Positions 1 to 10,250 are shown, counted from the stretch's first letter. The stretch is DNA of 64,000 bases from Sorex araneus (GCF_027595985.1 NC_073312.1:10335426-10399425); one strand, 5' to 3'. Program-made: numbers and translations. Notes: generated by a model not told the origin, from the sequence alone.

Positions 1-640
1 TTATTGAATCACCATGTGGAAAATTACAATACTTTCAGGTTTAAGTCTCAGTTATACAATGCTGAAACAACCATCCCTTCACCAGTGCCCATATTCCACC
101 ACCAAAAAATAAAAACACGAAAATCCCAGTATATCTCCCATCCCACCACCCCCCAAACCCAACTGATAAATTTCACTTTACTTTCTCTTTACTTTGGTTA
201 CATTCAATATTTCAACACAAACCTCACTATTATTGTTAGCAGTTCCCCACTAGAGTCAGACCTGTTGTGAAGAGATATGCGGCTGCGCGGTTTTGGATTT
301 CTGTACTTTAGCAACTAAATCCAGGGAAATTTCTTCCAGATATTGGATCATTGCAAGCTTGTAACTCTCATCTGTGGTCCTCATAATATGGCGGTCACCA
401 CGCCCTTCACCCCCGGCAAGGAAAAAGCCAAGAGAGAGAAATACCTTTCCCCTCCTGGGCAGGCATGTGGCCGCGGCTTAGTTCTCAGTCTGGAGACATT
501 CTGCAAGGAGCTGCCCATACCGAAAGTAGTTTAGCTGGCCTCTGGAGTCATGCTCATGCAGCTGCGGAGAGGCTGCACACGTGCGGCCCCCAGGATCACA
601 TCTCGGCGGCGAGTGGCTCTGTTGACTTTTTAAAACATCA
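1..640 (-). mobile_element. L1-related multi-module element, 3' end cut by the window edge
   Basis: Read on the - strand it ends in the polyadenylated 3' module shared by several L1-like copies here (motif GGTGATTCAATAA on that strand). Upstream in the element is a G+C-rich module with a YY1-like core, AATATGGCGG at 385-394 on the + strand. The same modules occur at 21.6-22.2 kb and, more completely, at 60.96-62.26 kb. No intact ORF is present. Confidence 0.6.
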
Positions 641-1345
641 CCTCCAATGTCCCTTATTGCTGTCATTTCTGTTTTTTTTTTTTCATTTTGACTCTGCTAC
701 TTTTTGTGTTGTTTTGTTTGGTCCTCTTAGCTTTTCTCTCTGGGACCTCACCGCAGACTGTGCGTACCCTGAAGCACTACAGTCGTGTGTGAGCACTGCA
801 ACTAAGAGTGTGAGACTCCCCGTGTTACTCAAGGGTGTTCCCGCACAGCATCTGGGAATGTGACCCCCTGCAGCACTTGTGTGAACATCCCTCCGTGAGC
901 ACGATGACCGCAATGTGGATGGAGCACCGCAGCTGGAGTACAGACCCTAGTGAGCACACGTGCAAGTAGCAGTGTGTGCAATGCCTGGCGGGCACTCAGG
1001 CTGAATATCTGAGCTCCGGATCTAATTGTGCATTGACCCCTGATCTTCACAATAGCCCCGCACCGCCCCCCTGCACCCAATACTGTTAGAGGAAATAGAA
1101 ATAGAAATATTGTTGTGCATTGCAGAAGGAAAAAAAGAAAGAATTGGAACCATCTATTCTCACCAATAGAGAGCTGTAACTATGAAGACTTGAGGTGAAC
1201 ATTGTTGAATCCTATAATATTTTATTTCAGTGCTAGTAGCAGTTGATTTCGTGCTTTCAAATATCATTATCGACCAGAGCCTTCAGTTATTTCCAAAGAT
1301 AGATTCCAGATGAGAAGCATCGGTACAGAAGCCAATTCAAGGAAA
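641..1345. other. unassigned upstream sequence
   Basis: The stretch 700-1080 is moderately G+C rich and may belong to the 5' part of the neighbouring L1-related element. I cannot assign it. 1085-1345 looks unique. No coding signal is seen. Confidence 0.4.
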
Positions 1346-1346
1346 A

Positions 1347-1509
1347 TGTTATATGCTGGATCAAAATTCCAATGTGAAATTCTTATTTCTAAATAGATAT
1401 CCCTATAAATGCTTCTCTTTGAAGTCCTATAGCTCAGAAAGCTTAAATCAGAATTTAAGACAGTGAAAGGGAGCTGAGAGATATTACAATGGGTAAGGCA
1501 TTTGCCTTG
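1347..1509 (+). repeat. direct duplication, copy A
   Basis: This block, from TGTTATATGCTGGATC to the SINE head motif GTAAGGCATTTGCCTTG, recurs at 2634-2839 with about 85-90% identity by eye. It is older than or independent of the individual SINE insertion because sequence outside the SINE is included. Confidence 0.75.
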
Positions 1510-1669
1510 CAAGAAATTGACCTGAGTTTGATCCCTGGTACCCCATAGGTCCCCTGAGCACTGCCAGGAATGATCCCTGAGCACAGATCAGGAGTAAGCC
1601 CTGGGCACAGCTGGGTTTGAAATTCATCACCCTCCTCCCCTCCCTACCACCCACAATCAAAAAAAAAAA
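1468..1669 (+). mobile_element. short-type shrew SINE, decayed
   Basis: The head motif AAGGCATTTGCCTTGCA is followed by the short-body motifs CCCCTGAGCACTGCCAGG and CAGGAGTAAGCCCTG, and by an A-rich tail at 1659-1670. Confidence 0.75.
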
Positions 1670-2633
1670 GAATAAAGATAATGAAAGATGTGTAATGTTC
1701 AGGGCCAAACAAAGATGAGTAGACTCTGGCATCCATTTGTTTATGGTATTAAATTTTCCTGTTGGATTTCTGATGACTTTCCTGTTGGATTTCTGTTTAT
1801 TCACAGTGACTCACAAGTTTCAGTTCTTACGACACTGCTGTTTTTATTAGGCTTCTGTCTTTTTTAGTTGTCACCGATAAAGTTATCAACTGTTGAGCCC
1901 AATCTTATTTTTTCCATAAGATATATGTCTCTTATTGTTCAATTTGCATTACATAATAATTTTTAAGAACTCATAGCATGCTGTGGTAGAACTGACTATA
2001 ACTTGTTTTTCTGACAATGAGAAGCATACCTTCCACAATTATGTATTATCCACAATTTATGTATTCATTCATTCAGCCAATCAATTTTAGTATTCACATT
2101 GAGTAATTTCAGAATTGCTAAACCATACCCCAGCAAGAGGCAAATTTATCAAGTGGTGTTATTTATGTTTAGTTCATTTTATCTTTAGCCTCACTGTATG
2201 AAGTCACAATATTATTATCCAACGTTACTTTCTCCTTCCTTTCCATCTCCTTTATTGAGAGTAATGTTATGCATTAGAAATATGTCATATTTTGAAATCT
2301 TTTATACATTGGCATCTAATTCATTTTAAACTTCATTATTTTTTTAACTTTGGGGTCCTTTCCTTTGCAGTGTCACCAGGGCTACTCCTAGCAATGCTTG
2401 GAAAGCCTTACGTTACCAACTTCTTCATTGTTATAAAACAAAAAAAGGCCTAGAAATTCTTATAGAAATTTCATTGAATAAAATTCTTATAAGAATTTCA
2501 TTGAATGTATACATTGATTATTTAATGCAATTAAACCAGATCTTTAGATTTGAGAATCAATGAAACTTAATAATGTTAAGTCTTCCTACCTTTGCATTAT
2601 TTATTTTAGTAAGTTGCAAGATGGTACCTCACA
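1670..2633. other. AT-rich upstream sequence, little recognisable
   Basis: Mostly unique AT-rich sequence. A very decayed antisense SINE remnant may lie at 2345-2420. No gene is seen. Confidence 0.4.
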
Positions 2634-2650
2634 TGTTATATACTGGATCA

Positions 2651-2693
<43 letters not shown>

Positions 2694-2839
2694 ATCAGAA
2701 TTCCAATGTGAAATTCTAATTTCTAAATAGATATATATCTATAAATGCTTTTCTTGAAGTCCTATAACTCAAAAAGCACAATCAGAATTTAAGACCATGA
2801 AAGGGAACCGAGAGATTTAACAGTAAGGCATTTGCCTTG
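2634..2839 (+). repeat. direct duplication, copy B, with an AT expansion
   Basis: Second copy of the block at 1347-1509. An (AT)20 tract at 2653-2692 interrupts it, and the flank GGATCAGAAT is itself duplicated on both sides of the tract. It ends within the SINE head motif and joins directly to L1 ORF2-derived sequence. Confidence 0.75.
2653..2692. repeat. (AT)20 microsatellite
   Basis: Perfect AT dinucleotide run. Confidence 0.95.
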
Positions 2840-3065
2840 GACTTTTCTGCCACAAAGTCCAGAAACAACCAATGTTGGCAGGGATATGGTGAAAAAGGAC
2901 CCCTCAACTCCAGTTTACTATTGATGGGACTGTCATTCTGGTTTAGCCCCTATGGAAAACAATGTTGATATGTCTCAAAAAAATTAAGAGTAGAGTTTTT
3001 ATATGATCCAGAGATTTATTTTCTTGGCATCTACCCTAAGTGCACAAACTCAAAAAGGTATTTGC

Positions 3066-3352
3066 AGTCATCACTGTATCACTGTTACTGTCATCCTGTT
3101 GTCCATCAATTTGCTCGAGCAGGTGCCAGTAACATCTCCATTCATCCCTGTCGAGTAGTAGTGTAGCCCAATGGAGTACTGGGGGTTCTTTCAGGGTCAG
3201 GGGAATGAGAACTGTCATTGTTAACCGTTTTTGGCATTTCAAGTACATCATGGGTAGCTTGCCAGGCTCTGCTGTGCAGGTGGAATACTCTAGGTAGCTT
3301 GCTGGGCTCTCCGAGAGGGATGGAGGCTTTTGAGGTGGCCTCTAATCGCTTT
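3066..3352 (-). mobile_element. long-type SINE with extra internal segment
   Basis: Antisense motifs TTTGCTCGAGCAGG, GTTTTTGGCATTTCAAGTA and CTTGCCAGGCTCTGC define the long body. An additional segment (about 3137-3205, ending AGGGTCAGGGGAATGAGA) is shared with the copy at 7876-8265. Confidence 0.8.
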
Positions 3353-3423
3353 TACAGGTGTTCCCAGTCATATATACATATATATATATGCAGGATATAT
3401 ATATGCAGGGATATGCATATATA

Positions 3424-3617
3424 TGTCACTGTATCACTGTCACCCCGTTGCTCATCGATTTGCTCGAGTGAGCACCAGTAACGTCTCCATTGTGAGACTT
3501 GTTGTTACTGTTTTTGGAATATCAAATGCTCCATGGGGAGCTTGACAGGCTCTGATGTGGGGGCGGGAACCCAGGTGAGCCGCGTGCAAGGCGAATGCCC
3601 TACCCGCTGCGCTATAT
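3424..3617 (-). mobile_element. long-type SINE, internally shortened
   Basis: It begins with CACTGTATCACTGTC, the reversed CAGTG tail, and ends with the reversed tRNA-like head CAAGGCGAATGCCCTACCCG. Part of the middle is missing. Confidence 0.85.
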
Positions 3618-3699
3618 ATATTTCCCTCTATGATTTGTTGCCTACTGTCTGAGCTCCATCAAATATGGTGTGGTAATTATGGAAAATGAGTAGGAAGTG

Positions 3700-4089
3700 T
3701 TTTATGATGTGTCGCGAGGCCGCAAAAGTGGCTGCGTGGCCCAGGAATATGTTTGCTCATATGTGAGTCTCTGCTCCAGCGTGTGGAAAGCGGCCTGGAG
3801 TGTGGTGGCAGTTGGGTTGTGAAGGTCGGCTGCCGGGGCTGGATCCCTTGGGGTGGGGAGGGTTCTCACTCGCCCCCCTCTGGGGCGCCCTGAGTGAAAA
3901 CAGCCGGGCGCTGAGTCTGGAGGCATGGTTACGGGGGCCTCATTTTATGCTCCCTCCCTGGAGAAGCAGACGTTCTCAAAAATAATGTTGAATATGAGCA
4001 CAAATTGCGCTCATAAGCCGCCCATAATTTGCACTCATATTCAACATTATTTTGATAACTTAGGTCTGGTAACAACCCAGTGCTAAAAA
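3700..4089. other. G+C-rich segment of unknown origin with a long inverted repeat
   Basis: The composition differs sharply from the flanking AT-rich L1 sequence. Its 3' part carries arms at 3972-4006 and 4026-4059 that pair with two adjacent mismatches, one further mismatch and one bulge around a 19-base loop. I could not assign it to a family. Confidence 0.5.
3972..4059. repeat. large hairpin (inverted repeat), about 34-bp arms
   Basis: Left arm core AATAATGTTGAATATGAG (3981-3998) and right arm core CTCATATTCAACATTATT (4034-4051) are exact complements. Pairing extends on both sides of the cores. Confidence 0.9.
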
Positions 4090-4648
4090 GCCAGATGAGT
4101 GTATAATTGAGGTAGATATACACAACAGAATATTATTCAACTATGAGAAAATATAAAATTTTGAAGTTTCCTGCAACTTGAATCAAACCTTTTTCTATAA
4201 CTACCCCTCTGCTAAATTTGGTTTTGTTTTCCTCTGATTTTTTTGTTTTCCTGTAGTTAACAATAGTCATTTATAGCTATATATTTCCTGCTGTATCACA
4301 TTAGTTTTGGAACACTGTAGTTTTGTTTTCAGTTTTCTGTTTTCCGATGTCCGTTGTGATTTTTTTCCTCCTAACTTTTGGTTGTTGAAGGTGTTTATTA
4401 CATATGCTTACATTTGTCATAGATTCTTGATGAATTCACCTTTGTGAATATATAATTCTGCTTTTGTTTTGGATGTGTGTGTGTGTGCACGTGCTTGTGT
4501 GTAAAATAAGAATAACCACTCCAGTTCTCTTTTGGTTATCATTTGTATATTTTTGCATATTTTTCATAATTTTACCTTCAACCTATTTGGATGTTTGGAT
4601 CTAAAGCAAGCCTTTTCTTGGAAATATGTAGTTTAAACTTAAACTTTT

Positions 4649-5298
4649 TTACAAAAAATTTTATTAGTGAATCACTGTGAGGGTACAGTTACAGATTTAT
4701 ATATTTCATGCTTGTGTTTTGGTCATACAATGCTAGAGTACCCATCCCTCCACCAGTGCCCATTCTCCACCACCGACAATCCCAGTATCCCTCCCACTCC
4801 CCATCCCATCCCCCCTACCTCATCCTACCTCTGTGGCAGGGCATTACCTTTTGTTTTCTCTCTCCTTTTGGGTGTTGTGGTTTGCAATAGGGGTATTGAG
4901 TGGCCATCATGTTCAATCTATAGTCTACTTTTGGCACGCATCTCCCATCCCTAACAGGTCCTCCAACCACACTTTACTTGGTGTTCTCTTTTCTATCTGA
5001 GCTGCCTTTTCCCTCAGCACGTGAGGCTGGCTTCCAAGTCATGGAGTAAATCTCCTGGTACTTATTTCTACTATTCTTGGGTGTTAGTCTCCTATTCTGC
5101 TATTTTATATTCCACAGATGAGTGCGATCTTTATATGTCTGTCTCTCTCTTTCTGACTCATTTCACTTAGCATGGTACTTTCCATGTTGATCCACTTTAA
5201 GCAAAATTCATGACTTCATCTTTTCTAACAGCTGCATAGTATTCCACTGTAGATGTACTCAAGTTACTTTAACCAGTCATCTGTTCTTAGGCACTGTG
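4649..5298 (-). mobile_element. 5'-truncated L1, antisense
   Basis: The L1 3' end starts at the left with TTATTAGTGAATCACTGTGA. It is flanked by an imperfect target duplication: GTTTAAACTTAAACTTTT at 4631-4648 and GTTTAATCTTAAACTTTT at 5299-5316. No open frame remains. Confidence 0.75.
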
Positions 5299-5319
5299 GT
5301 TTAATCTTAAACTTTTATT

Positions 5320-5605
5320 TAATTAAAAATTTTAATTTGGAGCACTATGATTTACAATACTGCAATGATAGGATTTCCTGCACACGACTTTCCAAACACC
5401 ACATTCTCCACTAGATTGTCAGCTCCCCTCCACCATTGCTTCAGGGTCCCACACCTCCCATTCACACCTCACCCCTGATTTTGTTGAATTTAGTTTTATA
5501 AACCACTTTTCAGGTTCTGATGTCTTTGTAAGCATTTTTTATCTCATTACTATGTTTCTTTATAACCCACACATGAGAGAGACATTTATGTACTTGTTAA
5601 ATCTT
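5320..5605 (-). mobile_element. older L1 3'-end fragment, antisense
   Basis: The layout resembles other L1 3' ends here (AT-rich start, then CTCCACTAG and CCTCCACCA-type motifs, then the ORF2-proximal stretch), but divergence is high. Confidence 0.45.
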
Positions 5606-5606
5606 T

Positions 5607-5765
5607 GTTTTTGGGTCACACCTCATGGTACCCAGAGCTTACTGCTTTCTCTGTGCTCACGGATCACTCCTGGGGATGCTCAGGGAACCTTATGTGGTGC
5701 TGGGGATTGAACCAGGACTGACTGCATGCAAAGCAAGCGACTTAATCTTTGTACTTAATGCTGCC
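5607..5765 (-). mobile_element. short-type SINE
   Basis: Antisense body motifs TTTTTGGGTCACACCTCATG and CTCACGGATCACTCCTGGGG are followed by CATGCAAAGCAAGCGACTTA. Confidence 0.8.
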
Positions 5766-5789
5766 AAGTTTTGCTTTTTGACCAAGAAT

Positions 5790-5995
5790 CTATTTATTTA
5801 TTTATTTTTATTTGGTCTGGGGGCCACACCCTGTGATATTCAGGCTGTAGTCCAGGCTTGGTGGAATTAAAGCACTTGGGTGGTGCTTTGGGTGGTACTT
5901 GAAGGACTCTGTGGTGCTAGGGGCTCAATCCTGAGCCTCTGGCATGCGAGGCATGCACTCCAGACTCTTGAGCTATCTCTCTGCCTTCTTTAAAG
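5790..5995 (-). mobile_element. short-type SINE, decayed, with internal local duplication
   Basis: A TTTA-type tail remnant, GGGGGCCACACCCTGTGAT and GGCATGCGAGGCATGCACTC identify the element. A GGGTGGTGCTTTGGGTGGTA repeat is seen in the middle. Confidence 0.65.
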
Positions 5996-6439
5996 TAATT
6001 ATAGACAAAAGCAACTTTTGCTATTTGGCTTTTTAATACTTTTAATTTTTATTCCCCCCTCGTTCATTCAGTGCTTTTCTTTAGTGTTTTATACTTTGTG
6101 GTTTTGATTATCTCTGCATTAATACCTTTTGGTTTCTACGAGGATACTTTTGCACATCCTAAATTTATAATATTCTTTATTTGGATTAATGGCATTTTAA
6201 CTTCAATAGCTTTCAAAAACTCTGCTCCTATATAATTCCGTCCATTTATTATGTTGTCAGAAATGACATCTTTATACAATGTGTCCAATAATATGAGTTT
6301 ATAATTATTTCTAATGCATTTGTCTCTTAAAGCGGTTATAACTAAGAATACTTTAATCCTGGCTTTTATATTTGTGCACATTTTTACCTTTACCAGAGGT
6401 TTATTTATATTTGTGGGGGGTAAGGTGGGGGTGTGAGGG
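5996..6439. other. AT-rich upstream sequence
   Basis: No recognisable gene or repeat, apart from a short 81-codon chance frame on the - strand. Confidence 0.4.
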
Positions 6440-6600
6440 CTGGGACCACACCTAGAAAACCTCAGGATTTACTCCTGGCTTTGTGCTCTGGGATCACTCC
6501 TGGCGGTGCTCTGGGGACCACATATGTCGTCACGGATCAAACCCAGGTCGGTTGCTTGCAGGGCAAGCACCTAACCAGCTCTACTATCTCTCTGACCCCA
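6440..6600 (-). mobile_element. short-type SINE
   Basis: Antisense motifs GGGATCACTCCTGGCGGTGC and AAACCCAGGTCGGTTGCTTG, ending in CTATCTCTCTGACCCC. Confidence 0.85.
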
Positions 6601-6839
6601 AGTTTATTTATTAATAAATTTTTTGTTTATTGCCTAGTGCCTTTCCATTTAACTAAGGACTCCTGAACACTTTTTTTTCTCTTAACCTTTCTTATAGGAT
6701 AGGTCTGGTGGTAATGATCTCCTGTGTTAATTCTCTTGAGAAAATTATTTAAAAATATACCGCCTTTATTTTCTTGAGAAAATTTTTTCTTTATGTCCTC
6801 TCCTCCCTTCTCTTGGTGTCGTCATTGTCATAATGAATG

Positions 6840-7040
6840 GGACTGTGTATTTGGTTGTACTTGGTTGTGGTGCTCACTGGGTCCCACACTTAGTTTGTGT
6901 ACTCGAGATTGCACAGTTTGCCACAGGAGGTGATGGTGTTCTAAGCAGTGCCTTGGGGGTGGGCACTTGCTAGCCTTGCACAGCCTTGCACAGCCTTGCA
7001 CAGCCTTGCACAGCCACTGAGCCATATCCCTGAGCCTCTC
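6840..7040 (-). mobile_element. decayed short-type SINE containing a 10-bp minisatellite
   Basis: The body is poorly conserved (TTGTGGTGCTCACTGGGTCC). The head portion is expanded into four copies of AGCCTTGCAC at about 6972-7014. Confidence 0.5.
6972..7014. repeat. 10-bp tandem repeat (AGCCTTGCAC)4.3
   Basis: Four exact consecutive units. The unit matches the part of the SINE head that carries the motif CTTGCA. Confidence 0.9.
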
Positions 7041-7127
7041 ACTCAGCCTTAAAGAACAGGTAAGCTGAATTGGGATTCTTGGTTAAGAGGGTTTCCTTTT
7101 TTTTATGCAGTCATGTATTGTTGAATG

Positions 7128-7377
7128 GACTGGTGTGACAGCACAGTGGGTAGGGTGTTTGCCTTGCATGCGGCTGACCCAGGTTCGATTCTTCTGTCCC
7201 TCTCAGAGAGCCTGGCAAGCTACCGAAAGTATCCCACCCGCATGGCAGAGCCTGGCAAGTTACCGTGGTGTATTCAATATGCCAAAAACAGTAACAACAA
7301 GTCTCGTAATGGAGACGTCACTGGTGCCCGCTCGAGCAAATTGATGAACAATGGGAAGACAGTGCTACAGTGCTACC
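7128..7377 (+). mobile_element. complete long-type SINE with target-site duplication
   Basis: It is flanked by the 13-bp direct repeat GTATTGTTGAATG at 7115-7127 and 7378-7390. The order is a tRNA-like head (GGGTGTTTGCCTTGCATGC, then a B-box-like GGTTCGATTC), the long body (GCCTGGCAAGCTACC, GATATGCC-type motif, GTCTCGTAATGGAGACGTCA) and a tail AGTGCTACAGTGCTACC with no poly(A). Confidence 0.92.
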
Positions 7378-7394
7378 GTATTGTTGAATGATAT

Positions 7395-7600
7395 TTCAAC
7401 CAGCGATAGACTGTATATACAATAAAGAGGATGAGGATGGTGGTCACAATAGTCCATCGCATAGCTTACATATATACTAGGCCATGCTACACAGATCTAG
7501 GCAATCACACTGTCATTTTCACAACACTCTGACATCTACACAACAACATCACCTAAGGACACATTTCTCAGAATGTAGCCCTGTCATTCTAAATGATGAG
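7395..7600 (+). mobile_element. possible ancient L1 3'-UTR fragment
   Basis: CACCTAAGGACACATTTCTC and CAGAATGTAGCCCTGTCATT resemble a motif I associate with old mammalian L1 3' ends. Divergence is high. Confidence 0.3.
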
Positions 7601-7875
7601 TTATTTCAGAAGTTTAAAAATGTTATCCTTTGTGGAATTTAGATAAAACAAAGGAATAGACAGTATAGGGGTTGACCAGTGTACAATCCTTGACCTTGGA
7701 TCAGAAAATTGATTAACAAAAGGGGAACTGTTGGGGGGGACGGGTGGAAAAAAATGTGACTAGAGATGATGTAGGGACAGTGGAAGAGAGCCGTGGACAC
7801 TTGTATGGTGGTGGGTACAATAACTGCACATAATAATATCACAATTTTTCACACTATTATACCCATGTTACTTAA
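7601..7875. other. unassigned sequence, possibly an old L1 3' end
   Basis: The end near 7810-7860 resembles L1-type 3' ends in outline, but I cannot assign it. Confidence 0.25.
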
Positions 7876-8265
7876 ACTATAATCACTATACGACTGTCAT
7901 CCCGTTGTTCATCAATTTACTCGAGCGGGCACCAGTAACGTTTCTATTCCTCCCAGCCTTGAGATTTTAGCAGCCTCTCCTTACTCATCTTTCCCAACGA
8001 TTGGAGGCTCTTTTAGGGTCAGGGGAATGAGACCTATCGTTACCATTTTTGGCATATCAAATATGCCACAGGTAGCTTGCCAGGCTCTGCCTGTGTGAGC
8101 AGGATACTCTCGGTAGCTTGTCAGGCTCTTCGAGAGGTATGTATATATCTGTTACTGTATTTGGGATATGAATAAGCCACGGGGAGCTTGCCAGGCTCTC
8201 CCGTGCAGGCAATAAACTCTCAGTTTCTTGTCAGGTTCTCCAAGAGGGAGAAATAGGCTATCAGA
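7876..8265 (-). mobile_element. long-type SINE, extended form with a repeated body module
   Basis: It contains the full extra segment (7950-8025, including GATTGGAGGCTCTTTTAGGG). The body module GGGAGCTTGCCAGGCTCTCC appears a second time at 8180-8200, suggesting an internal duplication or two merged copies. Confidence 0.75.
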
Positions 8266-8455
8266 TGTCATGCGGCTGCATTGTGTGTCCACGCGCTTTC
8301 GGGAGCTTGGTTTTCTAGTCTTTGGATGTTGGCTGTTGATGGGATTACACGGCTGGGGGTGGGGGGCAGTTTCTGGGTGTGACTGCCTAGCTACTGGAAA
8401 ATGGGGAATCTGGGTGGAAGAGGCCCAGTCCTACTGATCCGAGCAGCCTTGGAGA
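8266..8455. other. G+C-richer segment adjacent to the SINE, unassigned
   Basis: It is G rich (GGGGGTGGGGGGCAG near 8357) and may be an unrecognised part of a composite retroelement. No gene is seen. Confidence 0.3.
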
Positions 8456-8461
8456 TTTTTT

Positions 8462-8556
8462 TTTTTAATCAGGGGACATAGATGTAGTTCACTGGTAGAG
8501 TACTTGCCTTGCACACTTGAGGCCCTGAATTCTGTCCCTGGCACTACAAAAAATGT
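8462..8556 (+). mobile_element. small tRNA-derived SINE (ID-like)
   Basis: It has A-box-like TAGTTCACTGGTAGAGTACT, TGCCTTGCACACTTGAGGCC and a short A tail. It lacks the shrew SINE body and is too diverged for a functional tRNA. Confidence 0.5.
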
Positions 8557-9051
8557 TTTCCCTCTGCCTTATGGTATCTTTTGTTAATCGTTAGGATCCT
8601 TATATGGAACGAATCATTTAACTTACATCTGAAAATTTATCTTTCAACAAATTTTAAGCTATTTCTTTGTTTCTTAAGTTTAAAATACTTGTTAATAATG
8701 TGTCTTCTTCTGAGGCATCAATTTCATGTTTATGATACTGGTCATGTTTTAGTTCTGTGATGTTTAAGTTTTTAAAATATTTTTCTTCCTGCATGCATTA
8801 TTTGGAATTGTTTCTTTTGCTGTGCTTCATGCATCTTCTGGTTGTCTAATTTGCTATACATCTTATTTGGTCTAAGTGGGTTTTTGTTTTAATTTCTGTT
8901 ATCAAATTATCTTTTATAATTCATAATATTTCTCATTTCTTCATATTGTATGTTTCCCTTTACATCACTGATATATTTTATTATATTTTAAGATTTAAAT
9001 TGTTGCTTATAACTCCTTTTCTGGTCATTATCTCTTTAATTAATACTTCCT
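8557..9051. other. AT-rich upstream sequence
   Basis: May include old L1 remnants. Nothing specific recognised. Confidence 0.35.
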
Positions 9052-9222
9052 ACTCCCGGCGAGCTACCAAGAGCACCCGGCCTGCACAGCAGAGCCTGGC
9101 AAGCTACCCGTAGCGTATTTGATATGCCAGAAACAGTAACAAAAGTCTCACAATAGAGATGATACTGGTGCTCACTTGAGCAAATTGATGAACAAAGGGA
9201 CAACAGTGGTAGAGTGGTAATG
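9052..9222 (+). mobile_element. long-type SINE, 3' half only
   Basis: The head is missing. It starts in the body at GGCGAGCTACCAAGAGC and ends AACAGTGGTAGAGTGGTAAT. Confidence 0.85.
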
Positions 9223-9759
9223 AAATGTGTATTTACTTTTCTTTGGCTGCTATACTTAGTCTTTAACAGTTTCACTATGATTTTCTTAGGTGTAGTTCTT
9301 GTTTTTTTTTAAATTTCACTACTTATAATTTAAAAAATACGAATACAATTTATATATTCAAGAATTTGAGGCTGCTTAAATATTCATTGCTATAATGGCT
9401 GACATGAATTGCTATATAACAAAATAAAAAATGAATGAAATACTTAGTAAAAAGTAGCATAATGATATCTACAAACATATGAAAAACATTTTTATAAAAC
9501 CCTACAAATGCAATAGCGTTTTGTAAGTAGTGTGTTTAGGTAATGTTTTTTGAAAATAACTTTTGTCGTGGGGAAGGCCTTTTTAAGCAAAGAAGGGGTG
9601 TGGGGATATGGGGCACTGCCAGTGATACACAGACTACCAGCCCCAGATACACAAACAACCAGCCCAAATGGTTCAACGGTAAGGCCTGAGAATGAGGGGC
9701 TGCCTCAGCACCATGATGCTGCGCTGCCCGGGGCTAGAAATGTTTCTAATACCAATTTT
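9223..9759. other. upstream sequence, mostly unassigned
   Basis: AT-rich, with a G+C-richer piece at 9590-9740 that may be a decayed repeat. Confidence 0.35.
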
Positions 9760-10250
9760 ATTGAGATAGAGCTCACATGTCATATTTCATAAAATTCTTC
9801 CCTGAACAGCATATTCAAGTATATAGTTATTGTTTCTTTTGTTTTTTGGTCCACACCCAGTGGTATTTGGGAGTTACTCCTGAGTTGGTGGTTAGAAGCC
9901 ACTTGTTGAAGTACTTGGGGGACTATACAGTGCTGGGGATTGAATTAAGTTTCCTGTGGACGAAGCGTGTGCTCCATTCTTTGAACTATTGCCTGGTCTA
10001 CAATGATAGAGCTTTACGTGTGTTTAGAGTTACAGAACCAGCAGCCTGAAAAGAAATCCCATACTTAGTAGCATTCCTTTCCCATTTTCTCCAACGCACC
10101 CAGTTCTAGACAAGCACTAATTTACTTCCTCTATGAATTTGTCCATCCTGCTCATTTTGTATAAATGGAATCATACCTGGTGTTTTTGACCATTTTTCAC
10201 TTTGAATATCATTTTCCAAAGTTCATCCATGTGGTATTATGTATCAATAC
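9760..10250 (-). mobile_element. ancient L1 (L1M-type) 3' end, antisense
   Basis: TTTTATTGAGATAGAGCTCA at its start and ATAAATGGAATCATACCTGG and TTCATCCATGTGGTATTATG later are typical of the antisense of old mammalian L1 3' ends. Two SINEs interrupt or abut it. Confidence 0.75.
9838..10005 (-). mobile_element. short-type SINE, decayed, inside the old L1
   Basis: GGTCCACACCCAGTGGTAT and CAGTGCTGGGGATTGAATTA. Old, with many substitutions. Confidence 0.65.

Larger units (their letters stand above)
2845..4190 (+). mobile_element. L1 ORF2 3' end, sense, split by later insertions
   Basis: 2845-3062 corresponds to the C-terminal part of L1 ORF2 (the region of GEKGTPQLQ-like and PLWKTM-like residues), with stops and frameshifts. 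About 4090-4190 matches the segment usually found further 3' in L1 (ACAGAATATTATTCAACTATGA). Between them lie two antisense long-type SINEs and a G+C-rich segment with a large hairpin. Confidence 0.55.

Noticed and set aside
7128..7200. tRNA-like A and B boxes at SINE heads
   Set aside because: They are the internal promoters of tRNA-derived SINEs. They lack a complete cloverleaf, anticodon stem and 3' end, so no tRNA gene is called here or at the other SINE heads.
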